Source: Stichopus chloronotus
Taxonomy: Eukaryota > Echinodermata > Holothuroidea > Aspidochirotida > Stichopodidae
Assembly (NCBI GenBank): GCA_021234535.1
Contig: CM037838.1
Span: forward strand, 21,831,009-21,895,008
Reading direction: 5' to 3'
DNA: 64,000 nucleotides
The notes beneath the pieces are model-generated. The model was not told the origin of the DNA. It searched no databases and saw only the letters and a list, made by a program, of their open reading frames with translations. The first letter of the stretch is position 1; the number at the start of each line of letters is the position of its first letter. The translations under genes were made by a program, and so were the position numbers. Shown one piece after another: positions 41,725 through 54,100 of the stretch.

Positions 41725-44700
41725 GCATAACTATGGTGTAAGTGAAAGAGAATGTAAAGAAATTGATTGAAGTGTACACATGTGTTACTTTTCTGGACCT
41801 TCACCCGACCTATACCGACCACCCAGACTAATAGTCAATCCCCTCTCACACCACCGTCAATTCGAGTCACATCATCATCCACCCACCCTTCACCCACCTT
41901 CACGGTCACCCACCTTCACCCCCACCCACCGTCACCCAACCATCACCCGGCACACATTGCACGGCATACACAGGGACAGAGTGTATATTGATTACACATT
42001 CATGTGGTCCTTGTTGCAGCTCAAGGGGACATGTGGCACTTCTGTTCGGATTGTGTTTGCACAAGGAGGAGTTTTAGACAGTCTGTCTGTGGAAGGTGTA
42101 GTTGTAAGTGGTTGTGAGAATTGGAACTGTCTGGGGGACGGGTATCTGCCTTAAAAGAAAATCTTTGTATTTTGGCCGCCTTTAAAAGTCTTTTTGAATA
42201 TAAGTGGTTATACGTTGAAAATTGACCTGCAGGGAATTTTATTGAAATTTTATTTTATCACCCACCTTCACCCTCACCCCCATCCACCCCCTTCCCTTCA
42301 CCCAACCATCACCCATCCTCATCCGCTCACCCTCTCCGCCAGTCGGGTCACTTCTAGCGTCTCCACTTCTGTGATGTTCCCATGATTTATCAAGTATCAT
42401 ACTGCCTAGCTAACACTTCAAGGCTTTGTAGGGTACCATAAAATCTGAGAAAGATTTCGGTGAGCCGAGGATTGGATGAGAGACTAGGGGAGCTGATTTA
42501 GGAGGGGCCACAGGGACACTGATTGATGATATTAAGATGGTTTTGGTCATGAAATTTAATAGAACGTAGACATTACCCAGATCACTCACTCTCATTTAAA
42601 GCATTTTGTGGAATCGGTGTCCAATTTGAATTGGTAGCCATGATCTTGAAATTTCAAATGATCATGACAATTTTAATTGTTAGACATGTATCATCATGTA
42701 CTCCTAGTGTATTCTGAGTTAAATGATCATATGGGTACCTAGAAGTATCAATCTCCTTTACATTTAAAGTCATAAAAAGCGGCCATTTTGAAAAATAATG
42801 GGAAATATTTTTGGCCCTTACCCTACGATTGATTGGTATCGTCTAAGGCTGTGCCAATTTTCATACTTTTCCCCCAATTTTGCCCAATGGTGCTACCATA
42901 TTGCAGCACTAAGCTGGAGGCAGAGTAGATAAGGAATATCCTAATGACTTAGCTCGCTGTACGATTAAAAAAAAAATGTGTATATTTTTTTTCTTCGCTC
43001 CCCGAAACCTGGCGTAGGGCTTTTAGGGGAAAGTTTGAGGCCAGATGTCTCCCAAACTTTCAATTGCAAATCCCCCCCCCCCCACCCGTGGTGTCAATGA
43101 TCTTGTCTTGAGGACAGTCACTTTTCAGAGAAAGCTACACTTTGGGTAAGTAAAATCCTCAGTTGGTTTTGCCCTTTGATTGACAACATATGTTAAAGGT
43201 GAAGTGTAGCTCATATTGCGCAATATACACAGGGACAGAGTGTATATTGATCACACATTCATGTGGTCCTTGTTGCAGCTCAAGGGGACATGTGGAACTT
43301 CTATTCGGATTGTGTTTGCACAAGGAGGAGTTTTTAACAGGCGGTGGAAGGGGTAGTTGTAGGTGGTTGTGAGATTTGGAACTGTCTGGGGGACGGGTAT
43401 CTGCCTTGAAAAAAAAAAAAAAAAAACTTCGTACTTTGGCTGTCTTTAAAAGTCTTCTTGAATTTAAGGGGTTATGTTGAAAACGGACCTGTAGGAAATG
43501 GATCTGAAAATGGACGTGCCATTTTGTCGAACTTTATTTTGGTCTTTGAATTTAAGGTCAATACAGCTGTCGTCCCTACTTTATTCTTGCAATTCTCTTA
43601 AGCAATTTTTTTTCATGACGTTGCTGGGTTTCAATACTGCGTCAGAAAAATTAGGCAATTCAACTATAGTATGATGAAAAAAAAAAAAAAGCCACCGATA
43701 AATTAACATGGGGACTACAACACTATTTCAGTTTGGGGGAGAATTTTCCCTTTAGTTTGAACATAAATAGAGAAATATATGTGTACTTTGCTACGTCTTA
43801 CACGAAGGGTCTCTCCGTCGAAGATTCAGATGCAAACTCTCAGATTACAACAAGGACTGTGTTTACAAACTTGTTTGTCACATGTGAGTCAGGCTAACCA
43901 AGTGGAAATCGGAAAAATAGAAATAACTTGTTATCTTGACAGAATTTTGTAAATTCTCGAGTCACTGATTTGGGCCGGAAAACTGATTCGACATCGGGGA
44001 GACAGAAATTTTTTAGTCCTGTCGGTACTTAGCCCACCCCCACAAAATATACATATATATATATATATATATTTATATGTACATTTTTTCGTTTCACGGT
44101 GCCTGCTTTGGTGGTGCTTGTGTATGTACTATGGTTGACAAAAGCACATTTCTAGATTTTTGAATGTAAACTTTCATATGTTGATATGATGTGGCGTATA
44201 GCATACAATTGTCCATGCTGATTTTTTTTAAATGGCCCTTTAGTTCTTGGTAAAAAAAAAAAGCCACAAAAATTAACATGGACACGATGTGCTTATGTCT
44301 AGGTGGCTAGCGTACGTGAGATGCACAGTCCGAAATTTACGCCGCCCCTCCCCACTTTCATATTGTTTTCTTAGTCTATGAATCATGCATATATGACACA
44401 CTGAAAAGAATGTCTGCTTACTTCTATAGGCGTACAATAGTTTAAGAGTTTCTACAATTAACCAATATACAATAACCCCAATCTTTTTCTTTTTTTCTTT
44501 TGTTTATACAAATTTCAACGCTAGAATTTCAATTTTAAAGGACCACAAAGAGTTTTTGATCATACTTTGATCAAACTTCAGCCGCCCGAGACAAGTGTAA
44601 ATCTTTCTCGCAAGTTTCATCCATGAGACTGAGTAATCCTTCTTCTTAGCACTACATCTCGAGTTATGAACGAAATGGTGTTAGGTTTGAGATGCCGTAG

Positions 44701-44756
44701 CTGCAATGTTCCTTCACTAGATTACCCTTCCCCCGTGGGGAAGTATTCCATAAGGA
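41725..44756. repeat. Long spacer, left part (unit 4)
   Basis: Shares the CACGGTCACCC minisatellite variant with units 1 and 6. R1 is at 41964, R2 at 43225, a C12 tract at 43072 and the longest AT microsatellite at 44050-44076. The 2020-2208-type small frame is broken here by one extra G at about 43739. Confidence 0.8.
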
Positions 44757-45317
44757 TTTTTTTTTTTTGAGGTTGTTTCCTCTGTTTATTGGTTTTCAAC
44801 CAAATTTACATAATTATAGGTCTAAAATACAAATCAAGTAAGTAAAGAAAGGAATAAGTTACAGTTCAATTGCAATGTTACTATTTACAATGTTAACGAA
44901 CGAATTACCTTTTATCCATGTATCAAAAAATTTAGATAAAGAAGTCGATTAAAATCTACCTGTACCCGAAACCTTATTTCTTTAATAATGGCTTGTTGTA
45001 TCTGCTGACCTGTTTTAGCTTGACCTTCAAACACATGAATACATCTGGTCTTCCACACAATGAATTTACATATGACAAATACTAACCAAATTCTATTTAA
45101 GATTACGTTGCAGACTGTGTCCGTAGTACTAGTAGAGCCGTAAAGAAAAAAGTCTGATTTTAAATCGGTTTTGTTGTTTACCAAACGACTGTATATACCT
45201 TTTGCCCAAGAGGTGACAGGCTTAATGTTGGGACATTCCCAAAATAAATGATTGATGGTTTCGACCACCTTACAGTATTCCCTAGGACAAATACCTCCCC
45301 CATCCCCCAGCGGGCAA
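44757..45317 (-). mobile_element. LINE fragment m (last 0.5 kb), mosaic
   Basis: Poly-T 44757-44768. The first 200 bp carry the GGTCT variant of copies a and k, while the rest matches fragment d, including its 5' breakpoint. It is followed by ATCCATATGGAAT and the normal 5S flank. Confidence 0.92.
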
Positions 45318-45398
45318 TCCATATGGAATATTTCCTTACGGGGACATAGGGAAGACAGAATACAAAGAATAGTACTATTCCTACAGAGAAGAAAACTG

Positions 45399-45409
45399 AA
45401 AAAGAAAAA
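45399..45409 (-). terminator. Pol III terminator
   Basis: Two T5 runs on the minus strand. Confidence 0.9.
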
Positions 45410-45527
45410 GCCTACAACACCCAGTATTCCCAGGCGGTCACCCATCCAAGTACTGACTGGGCTCGACGTTGCTTGACTTCGGTGATCGGACGAGAACCGG
45501 TATATTCAACGTGATATGGTCGTAGGC
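45410..45527 (-). rRNA. 5S rRNA (C112T variant)
   Basis: 118 nt with one private change, C112T, in the 3' strand of helix I; a G-U pair with nt 7 would still form. All promoter elements are intact. Its upstream spacer is cut to 199 bp by a deletion. Confidence 0.95.
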
Positions 45528-45726
45528 ATTCACTTGAGAAAAAATAAGCTTCTTATTGTGTTCACCGTGACCTCAATTATTGTGGGATGAAAACATTAAA
45601 TTAATATTTTGTTATTGTGTTATAAGTTTGGTACGTGTTAAAACGAGTAACATTTAGGAGTAAAATGATTATGTCTGCTACCGGTGTGGTTGCTTTGTGT
45701 AAGCCAATGGCAGTATGTAGCAAATG
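45528..45726. repeat. Type 1 short spacer, truncated
   Basis: Only the gene-proximal 199 bp remain. At about 45726 the GTATGTAGCAAATG word joins directly to the interior of an S2 element, so about 1.15 kb of spacer is deleted. Confidence 0.85.
45550..45557 (-). promoter_or_regulatory. TATA-like element of 5S (weak variant)
   Basis: AATAAGAA (minus), -30 to -23; the last T of the octamer is changed. Confidence 0.5.
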
Positions 45727-46013
45727 TAGTAAATATAGTATTTACAAGTATTTACAGTTGTTTTTTTTTTAATTTAACATAACATTATCTTTCCATCGTT
45801 GGAATTTTCTGCTGCTTACGTTACAAAATCTTTTTAAGTGGAAGGAAGCACTCTTTGTATTACCTATTTGCATGTATGAACATACAAGACATGAAAAAGA
45901 TACAAGAACTTACAAACACTAATGACAGTAACTTTCATTTAGCTTACTCTACGGTACGGGAAATTCTTTGTCCTACCCTTTCGGGAAGACAGTAGAATAC
46001 AAACAAAAGTACT
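45727..46013 (-). mobile_element. S2 retroelement, copy s4, 3' end lost
   Basis: The 5' 256 bp of S2 followed by the right 31-bp target duplication (45983-46013). The poly-A end and left duplication were removed by the 45726 deletion. Confidence 0.85.
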
Positions 46014-46035
46014 TTTCCTACAGAGAAGAAAAATG

Positions 46036-46046
46036 AAAAAGAAAAA
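46036..46046 (-). terminator. Pol III terminator
   Basis: Two T5 runs on the minus strand. Confidence 0.9.
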
Positions 46047-46164
46047 GCCTACGACACCCAGTATTCCCAGGCGGTCACCCATCCAAGTACTGACTGGGCT
46101 CGACGTTGCTTGGCTTCGGTGATCGGACGAGAACCGGTATGTTCAACGTGATATGGTCGTAGGC
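46047..46164 (-). rRNA. 5S rRNA (T52C variant)
   Basis: 118 nt with a private T52C change in the A box region and the GAACATACC variant. It is the type 2 gene of unit 4, counterpart of 25802. Confidence 0.95.
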
Positions 46165-47486
46165 ATTCGATTAGTAAAAAATAAGTTACTTATACTGTTC
46201 ACGTGTTGAATTTACTCTCAATTACTGTGGGATTAAAACCGGAAAACTGTTTTGTTATTGTGTTAAAAGTTTGGTATGTGGTAAAACGAGTAACATTAAG
46301 GAGTAAAATGATTATGTCTGCCACCGCTTTAGTTGCTCTGCCACCGCTTTAGTTGCTTCGTGTAAGCCGATGGCAGTATATGTCGCAATGCACAGGCGCA
46401 GTATATACAAAGCAATGCATGGTCCTATTTTTAGCATCCTCGTAATCTTTCATCCTTCCACCTTCACCCCCAGCTGTATCGATCTCCAGCTATGAACTCA
46501 TCTTCAAAATACTTGGTGGGGGGGGGGGGGGGCTGAATTTGATATAATCACCCCTTTATTGTTTGTCAAATGCCTCCAAGAAGGTGAAACTAGAATTAAA
46601 ATGCATAATTCATCATAATTCTTTTATCAACTCCATCCCTCTGATATTACATAGGTTGATTTTTCAAACTTATTCAGTGATTACAAAATTGCAGACACCA
46701 GATCCCTATTTCGAAGTTGGGTACATGCAGCTTAGAACAACTCAGGAAGTGCCGTTTCCGGCCATGGGGGGGGGGGGGGGACTTTTAGGGTAAAATTTCC
46801 AGTGCCGGTAGGCCACCCCCACAAATATCCGTGCCTACTTTGGTGGTGCTTGTGTGTGTGTGCTTACTATATGGTTGGCAAAACAGATTTCAAATTTTTG
46901 AATGTAAACTTAAATATGTTAACATGATGTGGCCTATAGCACACAATTGTCCATGCTGATTTTTTTGAATGGCTCTTTAGTTCATGGTAAAAAAAAGGAA
47001 ACGCCACAAAAATTAACATGGAAACGATGTGTTTATGTCTAGGAGCTAACGTACTTGAGATGCACGGTACGAAATTTACGCCGCCCCTCCCCACTTTCAT
47101 ATTGTTTTCTTAGTCTATGAATCATGCATATATAACACACGGAAAAGAATGTCTGCTTACGTTTAGGCCTGCGATAGTTTAAGAGTTGCTGCAGTTACTC
47201 AATTTACAATAACCCCAATTTTTTTTCTTGTTCTCTTTTTTTTTATACAAATTTAAACACTATATATAAATTTCAATTTTAAAGAAAGCGTATTGATTAA
47301 CTTGCCGGTGTCACTGACATAAATTCTGGTACAGACAAGCGTAAATATTTTTTGCGAGCTTGATCTCTGAGAGTAATTATCTTCCTTCATAGCACTACAT
47401 CTCGAGTTATGAACGAAATAGTTTTAGGTTTGAAATGCCTGCAATGTTCCTTCACTAGATTACCCTTCCCAAGTAATCAAGTACTA
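46165..47486. repeat. Type 2 short spacer
   Basis: 1.32 kb, homologous to 25920-27220. It contains a private 20-bp tandem duplication of CTGCCACCGCTTTAGTTGCT (about 46318-46357) and G-tracts at 46517-46532 and 46766-46780. No gene is seen. Confidence 0.8.
46187..46194 (-). promoter_or_regulatory. TATA-like element of 5S
   Basis: TATAAGTA (minus), -30 to -23. Confidence 0.62.
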
Positions 47487-47767
47487 TGTAAGGAATATTT
47501 CCTTTTTTTGTACAAATAATAAATACAAAAGTGTACATTTACTTAACTAAGAGTGTAAAATAAATATAGTACTTACAAGTATTTACAGCTTTTTTAATTT
47601 AACATAACATTACCATTCCATCACTGAAATTTTCCGCTGCTTACGTTACAATATCTTTTTAAGTGGAAGGAAGCACTCTTTGTTTTACCTATTTGCATGT
47701 ATGAACATACAAGACTTTGAAAAAGATACAAGGAATATTTAGATATTTAGATATAAGGAATATTTTC
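47487..47767 (-). mobile_element. S2 retroelement, copy s5
   Basis: Allelic-position counterpart of s2: 16-bp duplications at 47487-47502 and 47752-47767. The 3' end is damaged; about 20 bp including AATAAA are replaced by GTACAAATAAT, and the 5' end has an extra ATATTTAG repeat. Confidence 0.85.
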
Positions 47768-47837
47768 TTACGGGGACATAGCCAGGGAAGACAGTAGACA
47801 GTAGAATACAAACTAATGTACTATTCCTACAGAGAAG

Positions 47838-47848
47838 AAAAAGAAAAA
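47838..47848 (-). terminator. Pol III terminator
   Basis: Two T5 runs on the minus strand, with the same upstream deletion as at 27577. Confidence 0.88.
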
Positions 47849-47966
47849 GCCTACGACACCCAGTATTCCCAGGCGGTCACCCATCCAAGTACTGACTGGG
47901 CTCGACGTTGCTTGACTTCGGTGATCGGACGAGAACCGGTATATTCAACGTGATATGGTCGTAGGC
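47849..47966 (-). rRNA. 5S rRNA
   Basis: 118 nt, majority sequence, intact internal promoter. Type 3 gene of unit 4. Confidence 0.97.
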
Positions 47967-47988
47967 ATTCAATTGGGAAAAAATTAGT

Positions 47989-47996
47989 TACTTATA
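47989..47996 (-). promoter_or_regulatory. TATA-like element of 5S
   Basis: TATAAGTA (minus), -30 to -23. Confidence 0.65.
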
Positions 47997-50162
47997 GTGT
48001 TCACCTGTTGAATTAAGTCTCAATTATTGTGGGACTAAAGCATAAAACTAATATTTTGTTATTGTGTTATAAGTTTGGTACGTGCTTAAACGAGTAACAT
48101 TAAAGAGTTCCAATGATTAGGTCTGCTACCACTTTAGTTGCTTTGTGTCAGCCGATTGCAGTATGTAGCAATGCACAGGCGCAGTATATCTACAACGCAA
48201 TGCATAGGCCTATTTTTAGCATCTCTGGTGGCTGCTATATATTTGAGGTGAAAGAAACAATAGTTGGTGTTACGGTCTATACGATTCAGATAGGATCTTT
48301 GAACTGGATGTAGCCTAAGAAAGAAAACACATTCAAAATACAAAAATTTAAATTGTGCACATAAGCTGTAATCTGTTCCGAAGAAAATAGAATTGTCTGT
48401 CTGATAAAGAGAAAAAGACATATGATGGTTTAATAAACGTTCAATCACAGCCTATAGGCTAAGGACAATTTGGCGTTACAGGTTCGTCCCAGTATGGGTC
48501 CGGACTACCAAACCGCGGCGGTGGTAACAGTGATATAGTGAGAGGGGCCAATGTATGACTTGGGCTTGGTGAGGAAGTTACTGAATAGCCTACCCTGAGA
48601 AGCAATTTGGTGCAACAAAGTAGTCACATATTCCGTCGGTCCTGCCGCTGCCTCATATGCGGAGAAGAAAAACAGTTCACACAAGCAATTACCTCCCGCG
48701 GGCTTTATTAGATCACCGGACTGGGGGGGGGGGGCCTCTTTTCCATTTGACTGTGGGCGTGGTTTCTGTATACCAGCATGATGACATTCATGAATGGCGT
48801 TGATCGCTAAACATGCTACTCCATAAAGTAATAAAATATCTTGATAGTGTGAATATCCCCTTAACTGATATTTCTGTTACCCACTGTAGGCTACTAATGA
48901 ACAAGACCAAAAATGAGAGACAAATTGAACACGACAGTGAGAATCACGCAAATCTACAGTCTCACACTAAGCTCATTAATTGGGCCTACGTGGCACTAAT
49001 TGCTCTTACCTGTCATCACCACAGTTTGTGCTGAATGTCAGTCGGACTTTGTAAGTCAGCTGGGGACATTTTCTAATGTTGAAATGGAACAGATAGCCTG
49101 AGGTCCGTATGTTTAGGCTCGTGGAACTTATTTGGTAGGCTGGTCATCGGCGTAAAGCTTGAGCACTATCGATCACCTTCAATGCTCCAAGCCTTCATTG
49201 AAATGTCCTGCTCGAACAAAGGGTTTGTAAACATGCACAGGCAGATTGTGCGTTTTAATTGTTTCGTCATAGAAAAACGCGTAGGCCTACCTTCCTACGC
49301 GTATGGCTATTTATTTTAATAATGGATTGAAATTCATTAACCCTGGGACAAATGGTTAGTGGTTTTGATTCCCGTATTTCTGAATATACATGTATATAAA
49401 CTATTCAACTTGTCTTAGCCTTCTGTTACAATTTTTCGTCTGTGAGTCCCTTAAATCTATGATTATGGATGGAAGAAAAAACGATACATCTGAATTCCTT
49501 TCACTTTGAACCAAAACGATGTACAGTCAACAATCGGGTAGTCATGGAAACAGCCTGAAACAGCGAAGGGTGTATACGTAAACAAAGAGATAAGCGCGCT
49601 TACCGCAGTGGAACGTAGACGCAAACGCAGTGACTGCATTAAATCAAACCGGCCTGGTCAAACTTACTGAATTTCTATATACCAGTCTCTGATCACTCAC
49701 CAGGTTGGAGGTCCAAATCTACCATGGTTACTGGGACTGTGAATGTGATCACTTGTACTAGAAAATGTTACTATGGTGGTACCTTACCATCCGGCGTCGT
49801 TATAGCTCCTGTTAAGGGTGCCGAGTAATTTTACTCATCTTGAGTCATTTTTCTTGAGCGTTACAGATTTTCACTGGTCAAAACAAAGACGTCGACTGGT
49901 TGTTACATAATAAAAGGATTCGCGACTGCCCCCAATCATTTTAATTCCTTATAGAGCCGGCTGCCATCTTTCACTGTGTTGTAGCTGTAGATAACAGCAA
50001 GAAGTTGTACTTGTAAGGTGCATAGTACGTTCACATTGTAAATAACAATTGGTTTAAGAAGGTCGTTGTGGGCTCTCTGAAGAGCTAAGACCTGGAAAGA
50101 CAATCTCCGAGACCATCACAACTAGAGAAATAAGATCACCAGTAAAATTAGCAGTGTTGTGA

Positions 50163-50351
50163 GACTCGAGTCACTGACTCGAGTAGGACTCGAGTCACAA
50201 TGTTTGAAGACTTGACTTGAGTCACTTGCGTCAAAAGACTCGAGTCAGACATTTGAGAAAGTGGAAAAGACTCGACTCGACTCGACTCAGTATGTAGAAG
50301 GGACTCGACTCGAATCGAGTCACTATGCTGGATGACTCTACTTGACTCAAG
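50163..50351. repeat. GACTC/ACTCGAGT repeat block
   Basis: Same block, with one GACTCGAGTC word lost near 50215 relative to other units. Confidence 0.85.
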
Positions 50352-51023
50352 TTTTTTCACAATGACTAGAGTAAAGCTGTCAGCAAACAATATGATGTCA
50401 AATACTGTTTTGGTGTACATTTCAGGAAATGCATTACCAGTTGATTAATTGGAAACGGCAATAGAAACAGCTGACCCGTTGTAATCAGACTTTGTCTAGA
50501 TTCTCTGTCGATTGAATTTCGTTCACCTACTGCTTCAATGAGGGTGTATGCCGTAGATTATGTATTACATTTAAAGTAGTTATACAATTGTGTTTCAATG
50601 CAAATTGCGCGTAGGATGTTCATATTTGACGTGTACTTTCTCTTTTTTGTGTAATATCGTGAGTATTGTGGGTATTGTGTGATAAATTTTCGTGTTGCTG
50701 GTAACTGGGGGAAGAACAGATTTTCGAATGCTAGTGATTACAGGAAGTATTCCAGTGTTCCCGTTTACTGAAGAATGTCATTTTGTTCAGTCAGTGCCAC
50801 GATTGATGGTTTGTAAATACTGGCGCTATTCTTGAACAGCTGGAGTAAAAAAAACATCAATAAAAACATTATGACTGACTTCCTTGAACAGCTACAAAAT
50901 TTTATGTCATATCATATCATATTGCTGTAGTCATTTTCTGGGTGTATACACTATATTACACTATATTATTCTGGGTTTGTAAACTAGTATATTACACTAT
51001 ATATTCTGGATGTATACACTATA

Positions 51024-51073
51024 TTACACTATATCAACCTCGTGCCTATTGGAAAAAGGTTAATATAGTGTAA
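51024..51073. repeat. Boundary hairpin
   Basis: Arms 51024-51040 and 51057-51073 with a 16-nt loop. Confidence 0.85.
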
Positions 51074-54000
51074 GCATAACTATGGTGTAAGTGAAAGCGA
51101 ATGGAAAGAAATTGATTGAAGTGTACACATGTGTTACTTTTCTGGACCTTCACCCGACCTATACCGACCACCCAGACTAACAGTCAATCCCCTCTCACAC
51201 CACCGCCAATTCGAGTCACATCATCATCCACCCACCCTTCACCCACCTTCACCCTCACCCACCTTCACCCTCACCCACTGTCACCCAACCATCACCCGGC
51301 ACACATTGCACGGCATACACAGGGACAGAGTGTATATTGATCACACATTCATGTGGTCCTTGTTGCAGCTCAAGGGGACATGTGGCACTTCTGTTCGGAT
51401 TGTGTTTGCACAAGGAGGAGTTTTAGACAGTCTGTCGGTGGAAGGTGTAGTTGTAAGTGGTTGTGAGAATTGGAACTGTCTGGGGGACGGGTATCTGCCT
51501 TAAAAGAAAATCTTTGTATTTTGGCCGCCTTTAAAAGTCTTTTTGAATATAAGTGGTTATACGTTGAAAATTGACTTGCAGGGAATTTTATTGAAATTTT
51601 ATTTTATGACCCACCTTCACCCTCACCCCCATCCACCCCCTTCCCTTCACCCAACCATCACCCATCCTCATCCGCTCACCCCCTCCGCCAGTCGGGTCAC
51701 TTCTAGCGTCTCCACTTCTGTGATGCTCCCATGATTTATCAAGTATCATACGGCCTAGCTAACACTTCGAGGCTTTGTAGGGTACCATAAAATCTGAGAA
51801 AGATTTCGGTGAGCCGAGGATTGGATGAGAGACTAGGGGAGCTGATTTAGGCGGGGCCACAGGGACACTGATTGATGATATTAAGATGGTTTTGGTCATG
51901 AAATTTAATAGAACGTAGACATCACCCAGATCACTCACTCTCATTTAAAGCATTTTGTGGAATCGGTGTCCAATTTGAATTGGTAGCCATGATCTTGAAA
52001 TTTCAAATGATCATGACAGTTTTAGTTGTTAGACATGTATCGTCATGTACTCCTAGTGTATTCTGAGTTAAATGATCATATGGGTACCTTAACCTAGAAG
52101 TATCAATCTCCTTTACATTTAAAGTCATAAAAAGCGGCCATTTTGAAAAATAATGGGAAATATGTTTGGCGCTTACCCTACGATTGATTGGTATCGTCTA
52201 AGGCTGTGCCAATTTTCATACTTTTCCCCCAATTTTGCCCAATGGTGTTACCATATTGCAACACTAAGCTGGAGGCAGAGTAGATAAGGAATATCCTAAT
52301 GACTTAGCTTGCTGTACGATTAAAAAAAAAATGTGTATATTTTTTTTCTTCGCTCCCCGAAACCTGGCGTAAGGTTTTTAGGGAAAAGTTTGAGGCTAGA
52401 TGTCTCCCAAACTTTCAATTGCAAATCCCCCCCCCCCCCCCCGTGGTGTCAATGATCTTGTTTTGAGGACAGTCACTTTTCAGAGAAAGCTACACTTTGG
52501 GTAAGTAAAATTCTCAGTTGGTTTTGCTCTTTGATCGACAACATATGTTAAAGGTGCAGTGTAGCTCATATTGCGCGATATACACAGGGACAGAGTGTAT
52601 ATTGATCACACATTCATGTGGTCCTTGTTGCAGCTCAAGGGGACATGTGGAACTTCTATTCGGATTGTGTTTGCACAAGGAGGAGTTTTAAACAGGCGGT
52701 GGAAGGGGTGGTTGTCGGTGGTTGTGAGATTTGGAACTGTCTGTGGGACGGGTATCTGCCTTAAAAAAAAAAAAAAAACTTCGTACTTTGGCTGTCTTTA
52801 AAAGTCTTCTTGAATTTAAGGGGTTATGTTGAAAACGGACCTGTAGGAAATGGACCTGAAAATGGACGTGCCATTTTGTCGAACTTTATTTTGGTCTTTG
52901 AATTTAAGGTCAATGCAGCTGTCGTCCCTACTGTATTCCTGCAATTCTCTTAAGGAATTTTTTTTTTTTGACGTTGCTGGGTTTCAATACTGCGTCAGAA
53001 AAATTAGGCAATTCAACTATAGTATGATGAAAAAAAAAAAGAAGCCACCGATAAATTAACATGGGGACTACAACACTATTTCAGTTTGGGGAGAATTTTC
53101 CCTTTAGTTTGAACATAAATAGAGAAATATACGTGTACTTTGCTACGTCTTACACGAAGGGTCTCTCCGTCGAAGATTCAGATGCAAACTCTCAGATTAC
53201 AACAAGGACTGTGTTTACAAACTTGTTTGTCACATGTGAGTCAGGCTAACCAAGTGGAAATCGGAAAAATAGAAATAACTTGTTATCTTGACAGAATTTT
53301 GTAAATTCTCGAGTCACTGATTTGGGCCGGAAAACTGATTCGACATCGGGGAGACAGAAATTTTTTAGTCCTGTCGGTACTTAGCCCACCCCCACAAAAT
53401 ATACATATATATATATTTATATGTACATTTTTTCGTTTCACCGTGCCTGCTTTGGTGGTGCTTGTGTATGTACTATGGTTGACAAAAGCACATTTCTAGA
53501 TTTTTGAATGTAAACTTTCATATGTTGATATGATGTGGCGTATAGCATACAATTGTCCATGCTGATTTTTTTTAAATGGCCCTTTAGTTCTTGGTGAAAA
53601 AAAAAAAGCCACAAAAATTAACATGGACACGATGTGCTTATGTCTAGGGGGCTAGCGTACGTGAGATGCACTGTCCGAAATTTACGCCGCCCCTCCCCAC
53701 TTTCATATTGTTTTCTTAGTCTATGAATCATGCATATATGACACACTGAAAAGAATGTCTGCTTACTTCTATAGGCGTACAATAGTTTAAGAGTTGCTAC
53801 AATTAACCAATATACAATAACCCCAATCTTTTTCTTTTTTTCTTTGTTTATACAAATTTCAACGCTAGAATTTCAATTTTAAAGGACCACAAAGAGTTTT
53901 TGATCATACTTTGATCAAACTTCAGCCGCCCGAGACAAGTGTAAATCTTTCTCGCAAGTTTCATCCATGAGACTGAGTAATCCTTCTTCTTAGCACTACA

Positions 54001-54100
54001 TCTCGAGTTATGAACGAAATGGTGTTAGGTTTGAGATGCCGTAGCTGCAATGTTCCTTCACTAGATTACCCTTCCCCCGTGGGGAAGTATTCCATAAGGA
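51074..54100. repeat. Long spacer, left part (unit 5)
   Basis: R1 is at 51314, R2 at 52579, a C16 tract at 52427 and an AT microsatellite at about 53400-53422. Early variants match unit 2, later ones match unit 1. No gene is seen. Confidence 0.8.

Larger units (their letters stand above)
41675..51023. repeat. 5S higher-order repeat, unit 4
   Basis: This is the shortest complete unit (9.35 kb), with three 5S genes (45410, 46047, 47849). The first two genes are only 0.64 kb apart because a deletion at about 45726 removed most of a type 1 spacer and the 3' end of an S2 element. Confidence 0.9.
47967..51023. repeat. Long spacer, right part (unit 4)
   Basis: Closest to unit 1's right spacer. The TATATAAG motif is deleted (CATGCACAGGCAGATTG at about 49232). 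The 9-bp inverted repeat is intact at about 49276. No gene is seen. Confidence 0.8.
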
